NCBI GenBank assembly: GCA_001784695.1
Contig: MFRV01000002.1
Coordinates: forward strand, 1 to 37,923
Reading direction: 5' to 3'
DNA from: Candidatus Moranbacteria bacterium RIFCSPHIGHO2_01_FULL_54_31
GTDB taxonomy: Bacteria > Patescibacteriota > Minisyncoccia > Moranbacterales > UBA1568
DNA: 37,923 bases
Positions within the stretch are counted from its first letter, which is position 1. Every line of letters starts with the position of its first letter. The notes under the pieces are model-generated. The model did not search any database. It saw only the letters and a program-made list of their open reading frames with translations, and was not told the DNA's origin. Shown here piece after piece: positions 16,522 to 26,104 of the stretch. Made by a program: the position numbers and the translations under genes.

Positions 16522-17709
16522 ATGCATAACGAACATTTCAGCAGGAACAAAGTGCGTTTGGTTAGTTTCGTCGCCTTTCTCTTGGGCTTCCTGGACGCTT
16601 TTTTGATCTATATCCTTTCGGCTTATTTCTCGCAAGTGACCGGCAATGACAACGTTGGCGTATTCTATTTTGTCGCGTATAGCATCGTACTGGTGTCGCT
16701 TTTCTATCTGCAGCCATTGATCCGGACGATCGGCAAGGCGCGGGCGCTCTACCTGTCCCTGGGTATCGCCATACTCGCCTGCGCGCTTCTGACGCGACTC
16801 CCGGTCGGGTGGCTGTCTGTCGGTATCGTGCTTGTTTTTATGGTCGCGACGAACGTCCTCTGGGTAACGCTCGATATCCTGCTGGAGAGTTTTTCTCAGG
16901 ACCGGATGTCGGGGAGGATCCGGGGTTTCTATCTGATGATTATGAACGCGGGTATCCTCGCGGCGCCGTTCTTATCGACTCTGACGCTGGAGCGTTCCAG
17001 CTATGAGGGCGTTTTTTTCATCCTGATCATCGGGTATACCCTCGTGTTCCTCATCACGCTTCTCGGTTTCCGCAATGACAACGCGGTGTTTCAGGAGAAG
17101 CTCCGCCTGCGCCAGACGATCGCCAAGATGCTGCGCGAGAGAAACCTCCTGCGGATCTATCAGATATCGTTCGCGATGGAATTTTTCTATGCGATGATGA
17201 TCGTGTATACGCCGCTCTATCTCCGCTCCCTTGATTTCTCCTGGAACGAGATCGGCATGATGTTCACGCTGATGCTCGTGCCGTTCATCATCCTGCAGTA
17301 CCCGCTCGGCATTTTGGCCGACAAGCGTTTCGGGGAGAAAGAGCTCCTGGTAGGGAGCATTTTCATCGTGCTCGTGTCGACAGCGGCGCTCGGATTTATC
17401 GACGGCGCCGGTTTCTGGGTATGGGCCGGAGTATTATTCCTCACGCGCATAGGGGCGGCCGGCATCGAAGTGCTGCGCGACTCGTATTTTTACAAGCAGA
17501 TCGATGGTGATCGGATGGATGTCATCGCCTTTTTCCGGACTGCGCGACCCATAGCCAATATCGTCGGCGCTTTGTTTTCTATCGTGTTGTTACTCTTTTT
17601 CCCTCTCCAGAGCATCTTTGTTATGGTAGCCGTCGTGCTGCTGTTCTCTCTTTTCACCGCTTTTTCGCTCAAAGACACGCGAAGTGAGCTCGAGCTCGGT
17701 GTCCGCTGA
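16522..17709 (+). CDS. MFS transporter
   Basis: About 12 hydrophobic segments; ADKRFGEKELLVGS MFS-like loop. Start could be 16489. Confidence 0.8.
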   Translation: MHNEHFSRNKVRLVSFVAFLLGFLDAFLIYILSAYFSQVTGNDNVGVFYFVAYSIVLVSLFYLQPLIRTIGKARALYLSLGIAILACALLTRLPVGWLSVGIVLVFMVATNVLWVTLDILLESFSQDRMSGRIRGFYLMIMNAGILAAPFLSTLTLERSSYEGVFFILIIGYTLVFLITLLGFRNDNAVFQEKLRLRQTIAKMLRERNLLRIYQISFAMEFFYAMMIVYTPLYLRSLDFSWNEIGMMFTLMLVPFIILQYPLGILADKRFGEKELLVGSIFIVLVSTAALGFIDGAGFWVWAGVLFLTRIGAAGIEVLRDSYFYKQIDGDRMDVIAFFRTARPIANIVGALFSIVLLLFFPLQSIFVMVAVVLLFSLFTAFSLKDTRSELELGVR

Positions 17710-17792
17710 CCTGGCAGAGGGGTTTTGTTTGGCAAATCAGCCAAGAAATGCTATTCTGAAGAGGAAATGGACTCCCATACCTTGGTTTGATT

Positions 17793-18500
17793 ATGGCTTA
17801 TCATATACGTTTGGAGCAATTCGAAGGACCTCTGGATCTTTTGCTGTCTCTGATCGAGAAAGAGCAGCTCGATATCACCCAAGTCAGCCTCGCCAAGGTG
17901 GCCGATCAGTATCTGGCATACTTGCGCGATGAGGAGTCTCTTTCGCTCGACAATCTGGCTTCTTTCCTCACGATCGCGGCGCGTCTGATACTCATCAAAT
18001 CGAGAGCCCTCCTGCCGATTCTCCAGTTCAGCGACGAAGAGGAGGAATCGATGGCGGATCTGGAGATACGCCTCCGCGAGTACCAGCGCTTCCGCGAGGC
18101 GGCAGGCAGGCTCGACACGCTGCTTGGGCGCGGACAGAGCGCGCACACGCGGGAGAGTTTTCTCGGCACGCAGGTGGTGTTCTATCCGCCGAGCGGTCTC
18201 TCGGCCACTGATCTGCGGACGCATTTCGCCAATGTCCTGGGAGACATACCGGTCTTCGAAACATTGCCGGAAAAAGAGATCCAGGCCGTCATCACGCTGG
18301 AAGAGAAGATCATCCATCTCAAGCAGTCGCTCGCAGAGCGCGCCGAATCTTCTTTCGCCGATCTGACCAGCGTGGCGACCGATCGCATCGAAGTCATCGT
18401 TTCTTTTCTCGCGGTACTCGAGATGGTGAAGCAGCGCATCATCTTCGTCGAGCAGGACAGATTTTTCAGCGACATCCGCATCAAACGTTTTATTGCATAG
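17793..18500 (+). CDS. scpA: Segregation and condensation protein A
   Basis: YHIRLEQFEGPLDLLLSLIEKEQLDITQVSLAKVADQYLAYL; adjacent scpB. Confidence 0.93.
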   Translation: MAYHIRLEQFEGPLDLLLSLIEKEQLDITQVSLAKVADQYLAYLRDEESLSLDNLASFLTIAARLILIKSRALLPILQFSDEEEESMADLEIRLREYQRFREAAGRLDTLLGRGQSAHTRESFLGTQVVFYPPSGLSATDLRTHFANVLGDIPVFETLPEKEIQAVITLEEKIIHLKQSLAERAESSFADLTSVATDRIEVIVSFLAVLEMVKQRIIFVEQDRFFSDIRIKRFIA

Positions 18501-18506
18501 ATCATT

Positions 18507-19079
18507 ATGGCGCAAGCACACCTCGCATCAGCTCTGGAATCCTTGCTCTTCATAAGCGGCGAACCGCTGTCTTTCGCGCGTATCGCGAAGACGATCGGTA
18601 TCACCGAAAAAGAAACAGCGGAGCATATTCAGGTGCTGGCAGAAAAATATGCGAGCGATGGCGAGCGCGGCCTGATGATCATCATCAAAGACCGCAGGGC
18701 GGCGCTCGCGACTAAGCCGGAGAACGCTCAGGCAGTGGAAGCCCTGACCAAGAGTTCGCTTCAGGAACACTTGAGCAAGGCGGCGCTGGAGGTGCTCTCC
18801 ATTGTCGCTTACCGCGCACCGATCACGCGCGCCGAGATCGAATCCATCCGTGGCGTGAATTGCAGCTTCACCCTGCGCAATCTCCTGCTCCGCGATCTGA
18901 TCGAGCGGCAGGGGAATCCGGATGACAGTCGCGGTTATATCTATCTGCCGACATTCCGTTTCCTCCAGTCGCTCGGCATACGGAGTACCGAGGGATTGCC
19001 GGATTACGAGGCATTGTCAGAAGATGAGCGCCTGAAGATGGTCGCCGAAGAGCATAATTCAGAGACTATACATCGATAA
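18507..19079 (+). CDS. scpB: Segregation and condensation protein B
   Basis: ALESLLFISGEPLSFARIAKTIG...ALEVLSIVAYRAPITRAEIESIRGVN. Confidence 0.93.
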   Translation: MAQAHLASALESLLFISGEPLSFARIAKTIGITEKETAEHIQVLAEKYASDGERGLMIIIKDRRAALATKPENAQAVEALTKSSLQEHLSKAALEVLSIVAYRAPITRAEIESIRGVNCSFTLRNLLLRDLIERQGNPDDSRGYIYLPTFRFLQSLGIRSTEGLPDYEALSEDERLKMVAEEHNSETIHR

Positions 19080-20104
19080 TGCGTACACTGATTATTTTCA
19101 TCATCGCGGCTGGCATAGCATATTCTCTCGTAATCGGGGATGGCGCGTATTTTCTGGCGCGCGGCGAGAGCGCATTGGATTTTTTCGATGGCAGAGGAAG
19201 CCGTGTGTTGGGGGAACAGAACACCATAGAGCAGCCGACGATGCCATTCGTGACGGAGAATCGCAGTTTGGCGGCGGGATTCGACCCGGAGCTCCGTCCC
19301 TATGCGCCGCAGCTCAGTATCGTGACGGCGCATTCCTCGATCATCCTGGATGTGGATTCTGGCAAGGTGCTGTATGAGCGCAATGCCCGCGAAGAGCGTC
19401 AGATTGCGTCGCTCACCAAGCTCTTTACGGCGACCATCGTTATCGAGCGGGTGCCGGATCTGGATGAGCTGGTCACGATCGATGAGGAGGCGGTCTATGC
19501 CGAAGGGACGCGTGTCGGTTGTCCGCGTTCCGGTTTCTGCAACGGGGAGCGTCTCAAGTCGGGCGAGCAAGTGACCGTCCGCGATCTCCTGAAAGCGGCG
19601 CTGATGAATAGTGCCAATGACGCCGCTATCGCGCTTGGCAAGCACATCGGAAAAACGCAAGCCGGCTTTGCCAGGATTATGAATGAGCGCGCCCAGGAGC
19701 TTGGTTTGGAAAATTCTCACTTCTGCACGCCTTCCGGATTGGAGCCGGACGGACGGGAACACGAGTGCTATTCTTCGGCGCGCGATGTCGCCTTGATCAC
19801 GGCACAGGCTCTCAAATATGGCATTCTCTGGGATATGATGCGTACCGAAAAGACGTACATCACTTCATATGACGGAAAATATACCCACGAAATCTTCAAT
19901 ACCGATGAGCTGCTCGGGCAATTGCCCAATCTGATCGGGACCAAGACCGGTTTTACGCCGCTTGCCGGCTATTCGCTCTTGGCGGTGGCATCGGATCAGA
20001 CAGAGAATCACCGGGTGATAGCCGTGCTGCTCGATGACCCGTACCGCTGGCAGAGTATCCGTTCGATGTTCGACTGGAGTTTCCAGGCTATCGATTGGAG
20101 ATAA
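19079..20104 (+). CDS. D-alanyl-D-alanine carboxypeptidase (S11 family)
   Basis: SLTKLFT (SxxK), MNSANDAAIAL (SxN), GTKTGFTPLAGYSL (KTG). Confidence 0.9.
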   Translation: MRTLIIFIIAAGIAYSLVIGDGAYFLARGESALDFFDGRGSRVLGEQNTIEQPTMPFVTENRSLAAGFDPELRPYAPQLSIVTAHSSIILDVDSGKVLYERNAREERQIASLTKLFTATIVIERVPDLDELVTIDEEAVYAEGTRVGCPRSGFCNGERLKSGEQVTVRDLLKAALMNSANDAAIALGKHIGKTQAGFARIMNERAQELGLENSHFCTPSGLEPDGREHECYSSARDVALITAQALKYGILWDMMRTEKTYITSYDGKYTHEIFNTDELLGQLPNLIGTKTGFTPLAGYSLLAVASDQTENHRVIAVLLDDPYRWQSIRSMFDWSFQAIDWR

Positions 20105-20135
20105 ATCATACTCTTTAGCGTAACCGATTCACACT

Positions 20136-21245
20136 ATGGACACTATCCAGATCGCGCAGATACAGCATATCCCGATGGTTATGAACGCTCTCAAGGTGCT
20201 CACGACGGGCTTCCTGGCGTTCATACTCGCCTTCGCGCTGACGCCGGTGTGGACGCATATCCTGTATAAGTACAAGATCGGCATCCGGATCAAGAAAACC
20301 GACGTGAACGGGGAGCAGCTGACGTTCGTCAATAAGCTGCACGCGAGCAAAGCTGGTACGCCGACGATGGGTGGGGTGATCGTGTGGGTGACGGTGCTGC
20401 TTTTGGCGCTGCTCTCGCATTATGCGTTTCCGTTCATTGCGGAGTGGACCGATACCAATTTCATCGCGCGTCTGGATTTCTTCAAGCGTTCCCAGGTCTG
20501 GCTGCCGCTTTTCGTACTGGTGACTGCGGGCGCTTTGGGATTGCTCGATGATTATATGAGTGTTCGCGGTACCGGGAGCAACAAGGGTGGCGGTATGCGT
20601 TTCGCCTTCCGTTTCTGGTGGCTCTTCATTATTGCCGGCGCGGGAGCGTGGTGGTTCTATTCGAAGCTCGGCTGGGATCAGATCCATGTTCCGGCGATGG
20701 GGGATTTCTCGATCGGCTGGTGGTATATCCCGCTTTTCATCTTTGTCATCCTGTTCACGGCGATTTCTTCCAATGAGACCGATGGCTTGGATGGATTGGA
20801 TGGCGGCGTCCTCCTGACCGCGTTCAGCTCGTTTGCGCTCATCGCATTTCTCCAGAACCGGATGGATTTGGCGGCATTGTGCGCGGCGATTTCCGGGGCT
20901 CTGCTTGCTTTTTTGTGGTTCAATATCTATCCCGCCCGGTTTTTTATGGGTGACACCGGCGCTCTGTCGCTCGGGACGACGCTCGGCGTGGTCGCGATGC
21001 TCACCAATTCCACGATCGTGCTGTTCGTGATCGTCTTCATCTATATCCTGGAATCGGGGAGTGCCGCTCTCCAGCTCGCGAGCAAGCGTTTTTTCGGACG
21101 GAAAGTTTTTCTGGCGGCACCGCTCCATCACCACTTTGAAGCGAAAGGCTGGCCGGAACCGAAAATCGTGATGCGTACGTGGATTTTCACCGCGTTGACC
21201 GCTCTGATCGGGCTGATGATCGGGATATTGGGGATGGGGAAGTAA
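20136..21245 (+). CDS. mraY: Phospho-N-acetylmuramoyl-pentapeptide-transferase
   Basis: GTPTMGGVIVW, NETDGLDGLDGG, FMGDTGALSLG, APLHHHFEAKGWPEPKIV. Confidence 0.93.
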   Translation: MDTIQIAQIQHIPMVMNALKVLTTGFLAFILAFALTPVWTHILYKYKIGIRIKKTDVNGEQLTFVNKLHASKAGTPTMGGVIVWVTVLLLALLSHYAFPFIAEWTDTNFIARLDFFKRSQVWLPLFVLVTAGALGLLDDYMSVRGTGSNKGGGMRFAFRFWWLFIIAGAGAWWFYSKLGWDQIHVPAMGDFSIGWWYIPLFIFVILFTAISSNETDGLDGLDGGVLLTAFSSFALIAFLQNRMDLAALCAAISGALLAFLWFNIYPARFFMGDTGALSLGTTLGVVAMLTNSTIVLFVIVFIYILESGSAALQLASKRFFGRKVFLAAPLHHHFEAKGWPEPKIVMRTWIFTALTALIGLMIGILGMGK

Positions 21246-21279
21246 CCGGGGCAGGTATCATAAATATTATGCACACATT

Positions 21280-22374
21280 ATGAAATTACGAAGCATCGAA
21301 GAAGCGAATTTCGAAAATGCTCGTGTGCTCGTCCGGGTGGATTTCAATGTAGCGCTGAATAACTCCGCGGAAGTCGAGGAACATTTCCGTTTCGATATCG
21401 TGAAAAAGACCGTCGATCATATAGCAACGTTTCCCGGCGTCAAGATCGCTCTGTTGACGCATTTCGGCCGCCCTTCTGGCGAGCCTCGCACGACGGGACA
21501 GCCGCAAGGCGAGTCTCAGGCAGCGGAATACTCCGTCGCGCAGATCGCTTCTGCTGCGGCACGGTCCTTGGGCCGGAAAATAGTGTGCGTATCCGATTGT
21601 ATCGGCGCTCCGGTAGAGGAGGCTCTCGGAAAACTTGATTCCGGAGAAGTGCTGCTTCTGGAAAACGTACGTTTGCATCCGGAAGAAGAGGCGAACGATC
21701 CTCTGTTCGCGGAGACCCTCGCCCAGCCATTCACGCTGTTCGTGAATGAGGCGTTCAGCGTCTGTCATCGCGCTCATACATCCATCGTCGGTGTGCCGAA
21801 AGTGCTGCCGGCCTATGCCGGCTTCCGCGTACTGGAGGAGATCGAAAAGCTGGATCAGGTCAGGCTTTCGCCGGCGCACCCGGCCATCGCCGTGATCGGC
21901 GGGGCGAAGATCGAGACGAAGCTGCCGCTCATCCGGGCATTTGAAGAGAATTATGATGCTATCCTCGTCGGCGGCAAGATAGCCAATGAAGCGCTTGATG
22001 AGAAAATAGTCTTTTCTGAGAAAGTGCTGCTGCCGCGGGACTTCGATTCTTCGGAGCGCCTCGATATCGGACCGATCACGACCGCTCAGTATATCCAGGT
22101 CATCAAAATGGCGAAAACCATCGTGTGGAACGGCCCCTTGGGGAAATTCGAAGAAAAACCGTATGACAGGGGGACGCTGGCGATACTGCAAGCGATGCTC
22201 GAGACGGACGCCTTCGTGGTGATCGGCGGCGGAGAGTCGCTCGCGGTCGCGGAAAAAGCCAACGTGATGAACAAGATCGGTTTTGTTTCTTCCGGCGGCG
22301 GGGCGATGCTCGAATATCTGAGCGGACATACGCTGCCTGGAATAGAAGCGCTCAAAGAGGAGCGGTCGCTGTGA
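21280..22374 (+). CDS. pgk: Phosphoglycerate kinase
   Basis: ARVLVRVDFNVALN, LLTHFGRPSG, LLENVRLHPEEE, NEAFSVCHRAHTSIVG, IGGAKIETKLPLI, VWNGPLGKFE, IGGGESLA. Confidence 0.95.
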   Translation: MKLRSIEEANFENARVLVRVDFNVALNNSAEVEEHFRFDIVKKTVDHIATFPGVKIALLTHFGRPSGEPRTTGQPQGESQAAEYSVAQIASAAARSLGRKIVCVSDCIGAPVEEALGKLDSGEVLLLENVRLHPEEEANDPLFAETLAQPFTLFVNEAFSVCHRAHTSIVGVPKVLPAYAGFRVLEEIEKLDQVRLSPAHPAIAVIGGAKIETKLPLIRAFEENYDAILVGGKIANEALDEKIVFSEKVLLPRDFDSSERLDIGPITTAQYIQVIKMAKTIVWNGPLGKFEEKPYDRGTLAILQAMLETDAFVVIGGGESLAVAEKANVMNKIGFVSSGGGAMLEYLSGHTLPGIEALKEERSL

Positions 22375-22405
22375 TATACTGGATACATATATAAGCTGCA
22401 ATACC

Positions 22406-23686
22406 ATGCCGACTATCACATCAGTCAAAGGAAGGGAAATCTTGGATTCGCGCGGCAATCCGACCATCGAGGTGGAAGTGACGCTTGCGGACGGGACGAC
22501 CGCTAGAGCCGGCGTGCCATCGGGCGCTTCGACCGGCGCCTTCGAGGCGGTAGAGCTTCGTGATGGGGATCCGCATCGGTATGGCGGCTTGGGCGTAGAG
22601 AATGCCGTGGCGCATGTGAATGGCGAGATTGCGGAAGCAGTGCTCGGTATGGAAGCGGATGACCAGACAGCGGTGGATGAGAAAATGATCGCCCTCGATG
22701 GGACGGAAAACAAGGCCCGCCTCGGGGCCAATGCTATTCTCGGGGTATCGCTGGCTGTCTGCCGTGCGGCAGCGAAATCGTCCGGCAAGCCGCTCTATGA
22801 GCATATCGGTACGCTGCTTTCCAAAAAGAAGCAAAAGGCGGAATTCGTCGTGCCGATGTTCAATATCTTGAACGGCGGCAAGCACAGCGATTCGGGTCTG
22901 TCAGTACAGGAATTCAAGATCATTCCGTTCGGTATCGTGGGATATGCAGAACAATTGCGTGCCGGCAGCGAGATTTTTCATACATTGAAGAAAGTATTGG
23001 AGCACGAGGGGTATGCGGTCGGCGTAGGTGATGAGGGCGGTTTCGCGCCGCGCCTGGAAAGCCACGCGCAGGCATTCGAGATGATCATCCGAGCTGTCCG
23101 CGATGCCGGTTATCGTCCGGGCGAAGATATCTGCATCGGTCTCGATGTGGCGGCCAATTCTTTCTATGATGCCGCGGAAGACCAGTATGCGCTCAAGCCC
23201 GAAGGCGTATCGCTTTCCCGCGAGAGCATCATCAACGTCTATAGGGAATGGATACAGAAATATTTCGTCGTATCTATCGAAGACGGTCTGCACGAGGAAG
23301 ATTGGCATGGCTGGAAGCTGATGCAGGAGAAGCTCGGCAAGGAGGCGGTCGCCTGGGGCAAGCCGCTGCTGTTCATCGGAGACGACCTCTTGGTGACCAA
23401 TGTGAAGCGTCTGGAAAAAGCTATCGCGGAGCATTCCTGCAACGCGGTGCTGATCAAGCCGAATCAGATCGGGACGGTGACAGAAACGCTTCGGTGTATG
23501 GAACTTGCGGCAAAGAATCATATGCAGAGAATAGTCTCCCATCGTTCCGGAGAAACCATCGATGATTTCATCGCGGATTTCGCGGTGGGCACCGGAGCGG
23601 AATTCATCAAGACCGGATCGCTTTCCCGCGGCGAACGGATCGCCAAATACAATCGCCTGCTCGCTATCAGGGATGAAACCGTTTAA
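22406..23686 (+). CDS. eno: Enolase
   Basis: VKGREILDSRGNPTIEVEV, GAILGVSLAVCRAAA-like, VGDEGGFAP, IEDGLHEEDWHGW, KPNQIGTVTET, SHRSGETIDDFIADFAVG. Confidence 0.97.
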   Translation: MPTITSVKGREILDSRGNPTIEVEVTLADGTTARAGVPSGASTGAFEAVELRDGDPHRYGGLGVENAVAHVNGEIAEAVLGMEADDQTAVDEKMIALDGTENKARLGANAILGVSLAVCRAAAKSSGKPLYEHIGTLLSKKKQKAEFVVPMFNILNGGKHSDSGLSVQEFKIIPFGIVGYAEQLRAGSEIFHTLKKVLEHEGYAVGVGDEGGFAPRLESHAQAFEMIIRAVRDAGYRPGEDICIGLDVAANSFYDAAEDQYALKPEGVSLSRESIINVYREWIQKYFVVSIEDGLHEEDWHGWKLMQEKLGKEAVAWGKPLLFIGDDLLVTNVKRLEKAIAEHSCNAVLIKPNQIGTVTETLRCMELAAKNHMQRIVSHRSGETIDDFIADFAVGTGAEFIKTGSLSRGERIAKYNRLLAIRDETV

Positions 23687-23698
23687 TACCACTTCTCT

Positions 23699-24727
23699 AT
23701 GTTTTTGACTCCTTCAGCTTACAAAGTCATCTGTGTCGGATCGACCTCCAAAGACATCTTTTTTCCGACAGACGAAGGTATCATCATCCAGACGCCCGAC
23801 GATATCGTTTCCAAGGAAAAGATCGCTTTCGAATTGGGAGGGAAATATCGCGTCGCGGATCGCTATGAGGCGGTGGGCGGCGTCGCGGCCAATGTCGCGC
23901 ACGGATTGCATCGGCTCGGGCACGCGGCAGCCTGCTACAGCAAGATAGGCCAAGACGAGATGGGGCGCTGGATACTCGATGCCTTCAAGCAAGAAAAGGT
24001 GCCGACCGATCTCTTGTCCGCCGATCCGGTAGCGAAAACGGACCTCTCTGCGATCATCGTGCTGACGCAGAACGGCGAGCGCACCATTTTTCATAATCGC
24101 GATGCCAATGAGAAGCTGGAAATCATTGATGAGAAATTCGCCCATACGGAGTGGGTGTTCCTGAGCGCTCTCAATGGGGAGTGGAAAACCAATATGCAGA
24201 AGCTGCTCGCGCTCAAAGAGACGTACGGCTTTTTGCTCGCGTTCAATCCCGGTCAGCACAATATCAAAGAAGATGCTTCGTTTATGCTTCAGATGCTAGT
24301 CCATGCGGATGTGCTCCTTCTCAACAAAGACGAAGCCATCGAGCTTACGATGCAGACGCATAAAGAGCTTGACGCGGAGCATCTGAATGACGAGATGTTC
24401 CTGCTCGAGGCGCTCTCTCGGGCGGGTGCGAAAACCATCGGTATGACGGACGGCAAGCGCGGCGCGTGGAGTTTCGATGGTACGGAATACTGGTATTGCC
24501 CGATCCATACCCTGAAGGGAGTGGTGGATACCACGGGAGCGGGAGATGCGTTCGGATCCGGATTTTTCGCGGCGCTGCTCAATGGCAAGCCGATCGAATC
24601 CGCACTCCGCTACGGTATGGCGAATAGCGGGAGCGTGGTGGGAGCGTATGGCGCTATCGATGGACTCCTCTCGTCAGGCGACATAGATGGCATCGCAGAA
24701 AATATCCTTCCGGAGCGTTTGAATTGA
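23699..24727 (+). CDS. PfkB-family carbohydrate kinase
   Basis: GGVAANVAHGLHRLGHAAACYSKIGQDEMGRWI and DTTGAGDAFGSGFFAALLNG. Confidence 0.88.
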   Translation: MFLTPSAYKVICVGSTSKDIFFPTDEGIIIQTPDDIVSKEKIAFELGGKYRVADRYEAVGGVAANVAHGLHRLGHAAACYSKIGQDEMGRWILDAFKQEKVPTDLLSADPVAKTDLSAIIVLTQNGERTIFHNRDANEKLEIIDEKFAHTEWVFLSALNGEWKTNMQKLLALKETYGFLLAFNPGQHNIKEDASFMLQMLVHADVLLLNKDEAIELTMQTHKELDAEHLNDEMFLLEALSRAGAKTIGMTDGKRGAWSFDGTEYWYCPIHTLKGVVDTTGAGDAFGSGFFAALLNGKPIESALRYGMANSGSVVGAYGAIDGLLSSGDIDGIAENILPERLN

Positions 24728-24783
24728 GGCGGGCGTCGCGGATGCTGTATACTGAAGAAACAAATAAATAAGGGCATTTTCGT

Positions 24784-26052
24784 ATGGGACTTTTTTCGCG
24801 CTTACCATGGAATCGTGACTCGGATCTGATCCTGGCTCTCGACATAGGCACCGAGGTGGTCAAAGCCCTTATTTTTCGCGTTGATTATGATCAGAAGCAT
24901 GGCGTGGTCATAGGCGTCGGCCGCGTAGCGCAGAAAATAGGCAATATGCAGAGCGGCGCTGTAGCGGATATAAACGGCGTGATCCAGTCTTCCCGCGAGG
25001 CGATTATGCTTGCCAAGGAAAAAGCCGGCGTGAAACGCGTGGAAAAAAGCATTATCGGCATCGCCGGCGAGCTGGTCAAGGGCACGACGACGACGGTGCA
25101 CTACGAGCGCGTCAATCCGGAAATGCATATCGGCATCCCCGAACTCAAGATGATCATCCAGAAAGTTCAGGAAAAAGCCTATCAGCGCATCAAGCGCCAG
25201 CTGGCCTGGGAAACCGGTCAGGATGATATCGATGTGAAGCTCATCAATGCGGCTATCGTTGATGTGCGCATCGACGGCTATCACGTCCTGAACCCGGTGA
25301 ACTTCCAGGGGCGCGATGTGTCGATGAGCGTGTTCAATGCGTATGCGCCGATGATCCATCTGGGTGCTTTGCAGACGATCGCCGATGAGCTGGACCTTGA
25401 TCTGCTGTCTATCGCGGCCGAGCCGTATGCGGTAGCGCGTTCCATCGAGGTGGAAGATATGCTGGATTTCAGCGCCATCTTCATCGATGTGGGCGGCGGG
25501 ACGACCGACATCGCCGTCGTGAGGAACGGCGGACTCGAAGGGACAAAAATGTTCGCGCTCGGCGGTCGCGCTTTCACCAAGCGTTTGGCGCAGGAGTTCC
25601 ACCTGAGTTTCGATGTGGCGGAACAGATGAAAATCGATTATGCCAATGGCCGTCTCAAAAACGAGGATGCGGCGCGTATCGCCGCGCTGTATGCCGATGA
25701 CTGCCGCGTGTGGCTGGGCGGCGTCGAACTCTCCCTCTTGGAATTCGCCGAAACCGATCTCTTGCCATCGCGTATTTTCCTCTGCGGAGGCGGTTCGGCT
25801 CTGCCAGGCATCAAGCAGGCGCTTCTCTCGCAGGAATGGGTGCAGACCCTGCCTTTTGCCAAATCTCCCCAAGTCGGGTTTCTGCAGCCGCGCGATATCG
25901 TCCGCATTACCGATACGACAGGAGAATTGAACAATCCGCAAGACATTACGCCGATCGGGTTGGCCAATCTCGCGCTCTTGGATCGCATCGAAGAGGAAAA
26001 AATGCTCTCGAGTATCTTGCGCCGCAGTATGGAATCTGTAGAAAAGAATTGA
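24784..26052 (+). CDS. FtsA/PilM-like actin-fold ATPase
   Basis: LILALDIGTEVVKALIF, FIDVGGGTTDIAVV, LCGGGSALPGIKQAL. Confidence 0.82.
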   Translation: MGLFSRLPWNRDSDLILALDIGTEVVKALIFRVDYDQKHGVVIGVGRVAQKIGNMQSGAVADINGVIQSSREAIMLAKEKAGVKRVEKSIIGIAGELVKGTTTTVHYERVNPEMHIGIPELKMIIQKVQEKAYQRIKRQLAWETGQDDIDVKLINAAIVDVRIDGYHVLNPVNFQGRDVSMSVFNAYAPMIHLGALQTIADELDLDLLSIAAEPYAVARSIEVEDMLDFSAIFIDVGGGTTDIAVVRNGGLEGTKMFALGGRAFTKRLAQEFHLSFDVAEQMKIDYANGRLKNEDAARIAALYADDCRVWLGGVELSLLEFAETDLLPSRIFLCGGGSALPGIKQALLSQEWVQTLPFAKSPQVGFLQPRDIVRITDTTGELNNPQDITPIGLANLALLDRIEEEKMLSSILRRSMESVEKN

Positions 26053-26104
26053 GAGTGCGCACCCGGAGCTTTCATTGAAATAAAATATTTTCACCAAATA
26101 TCCT

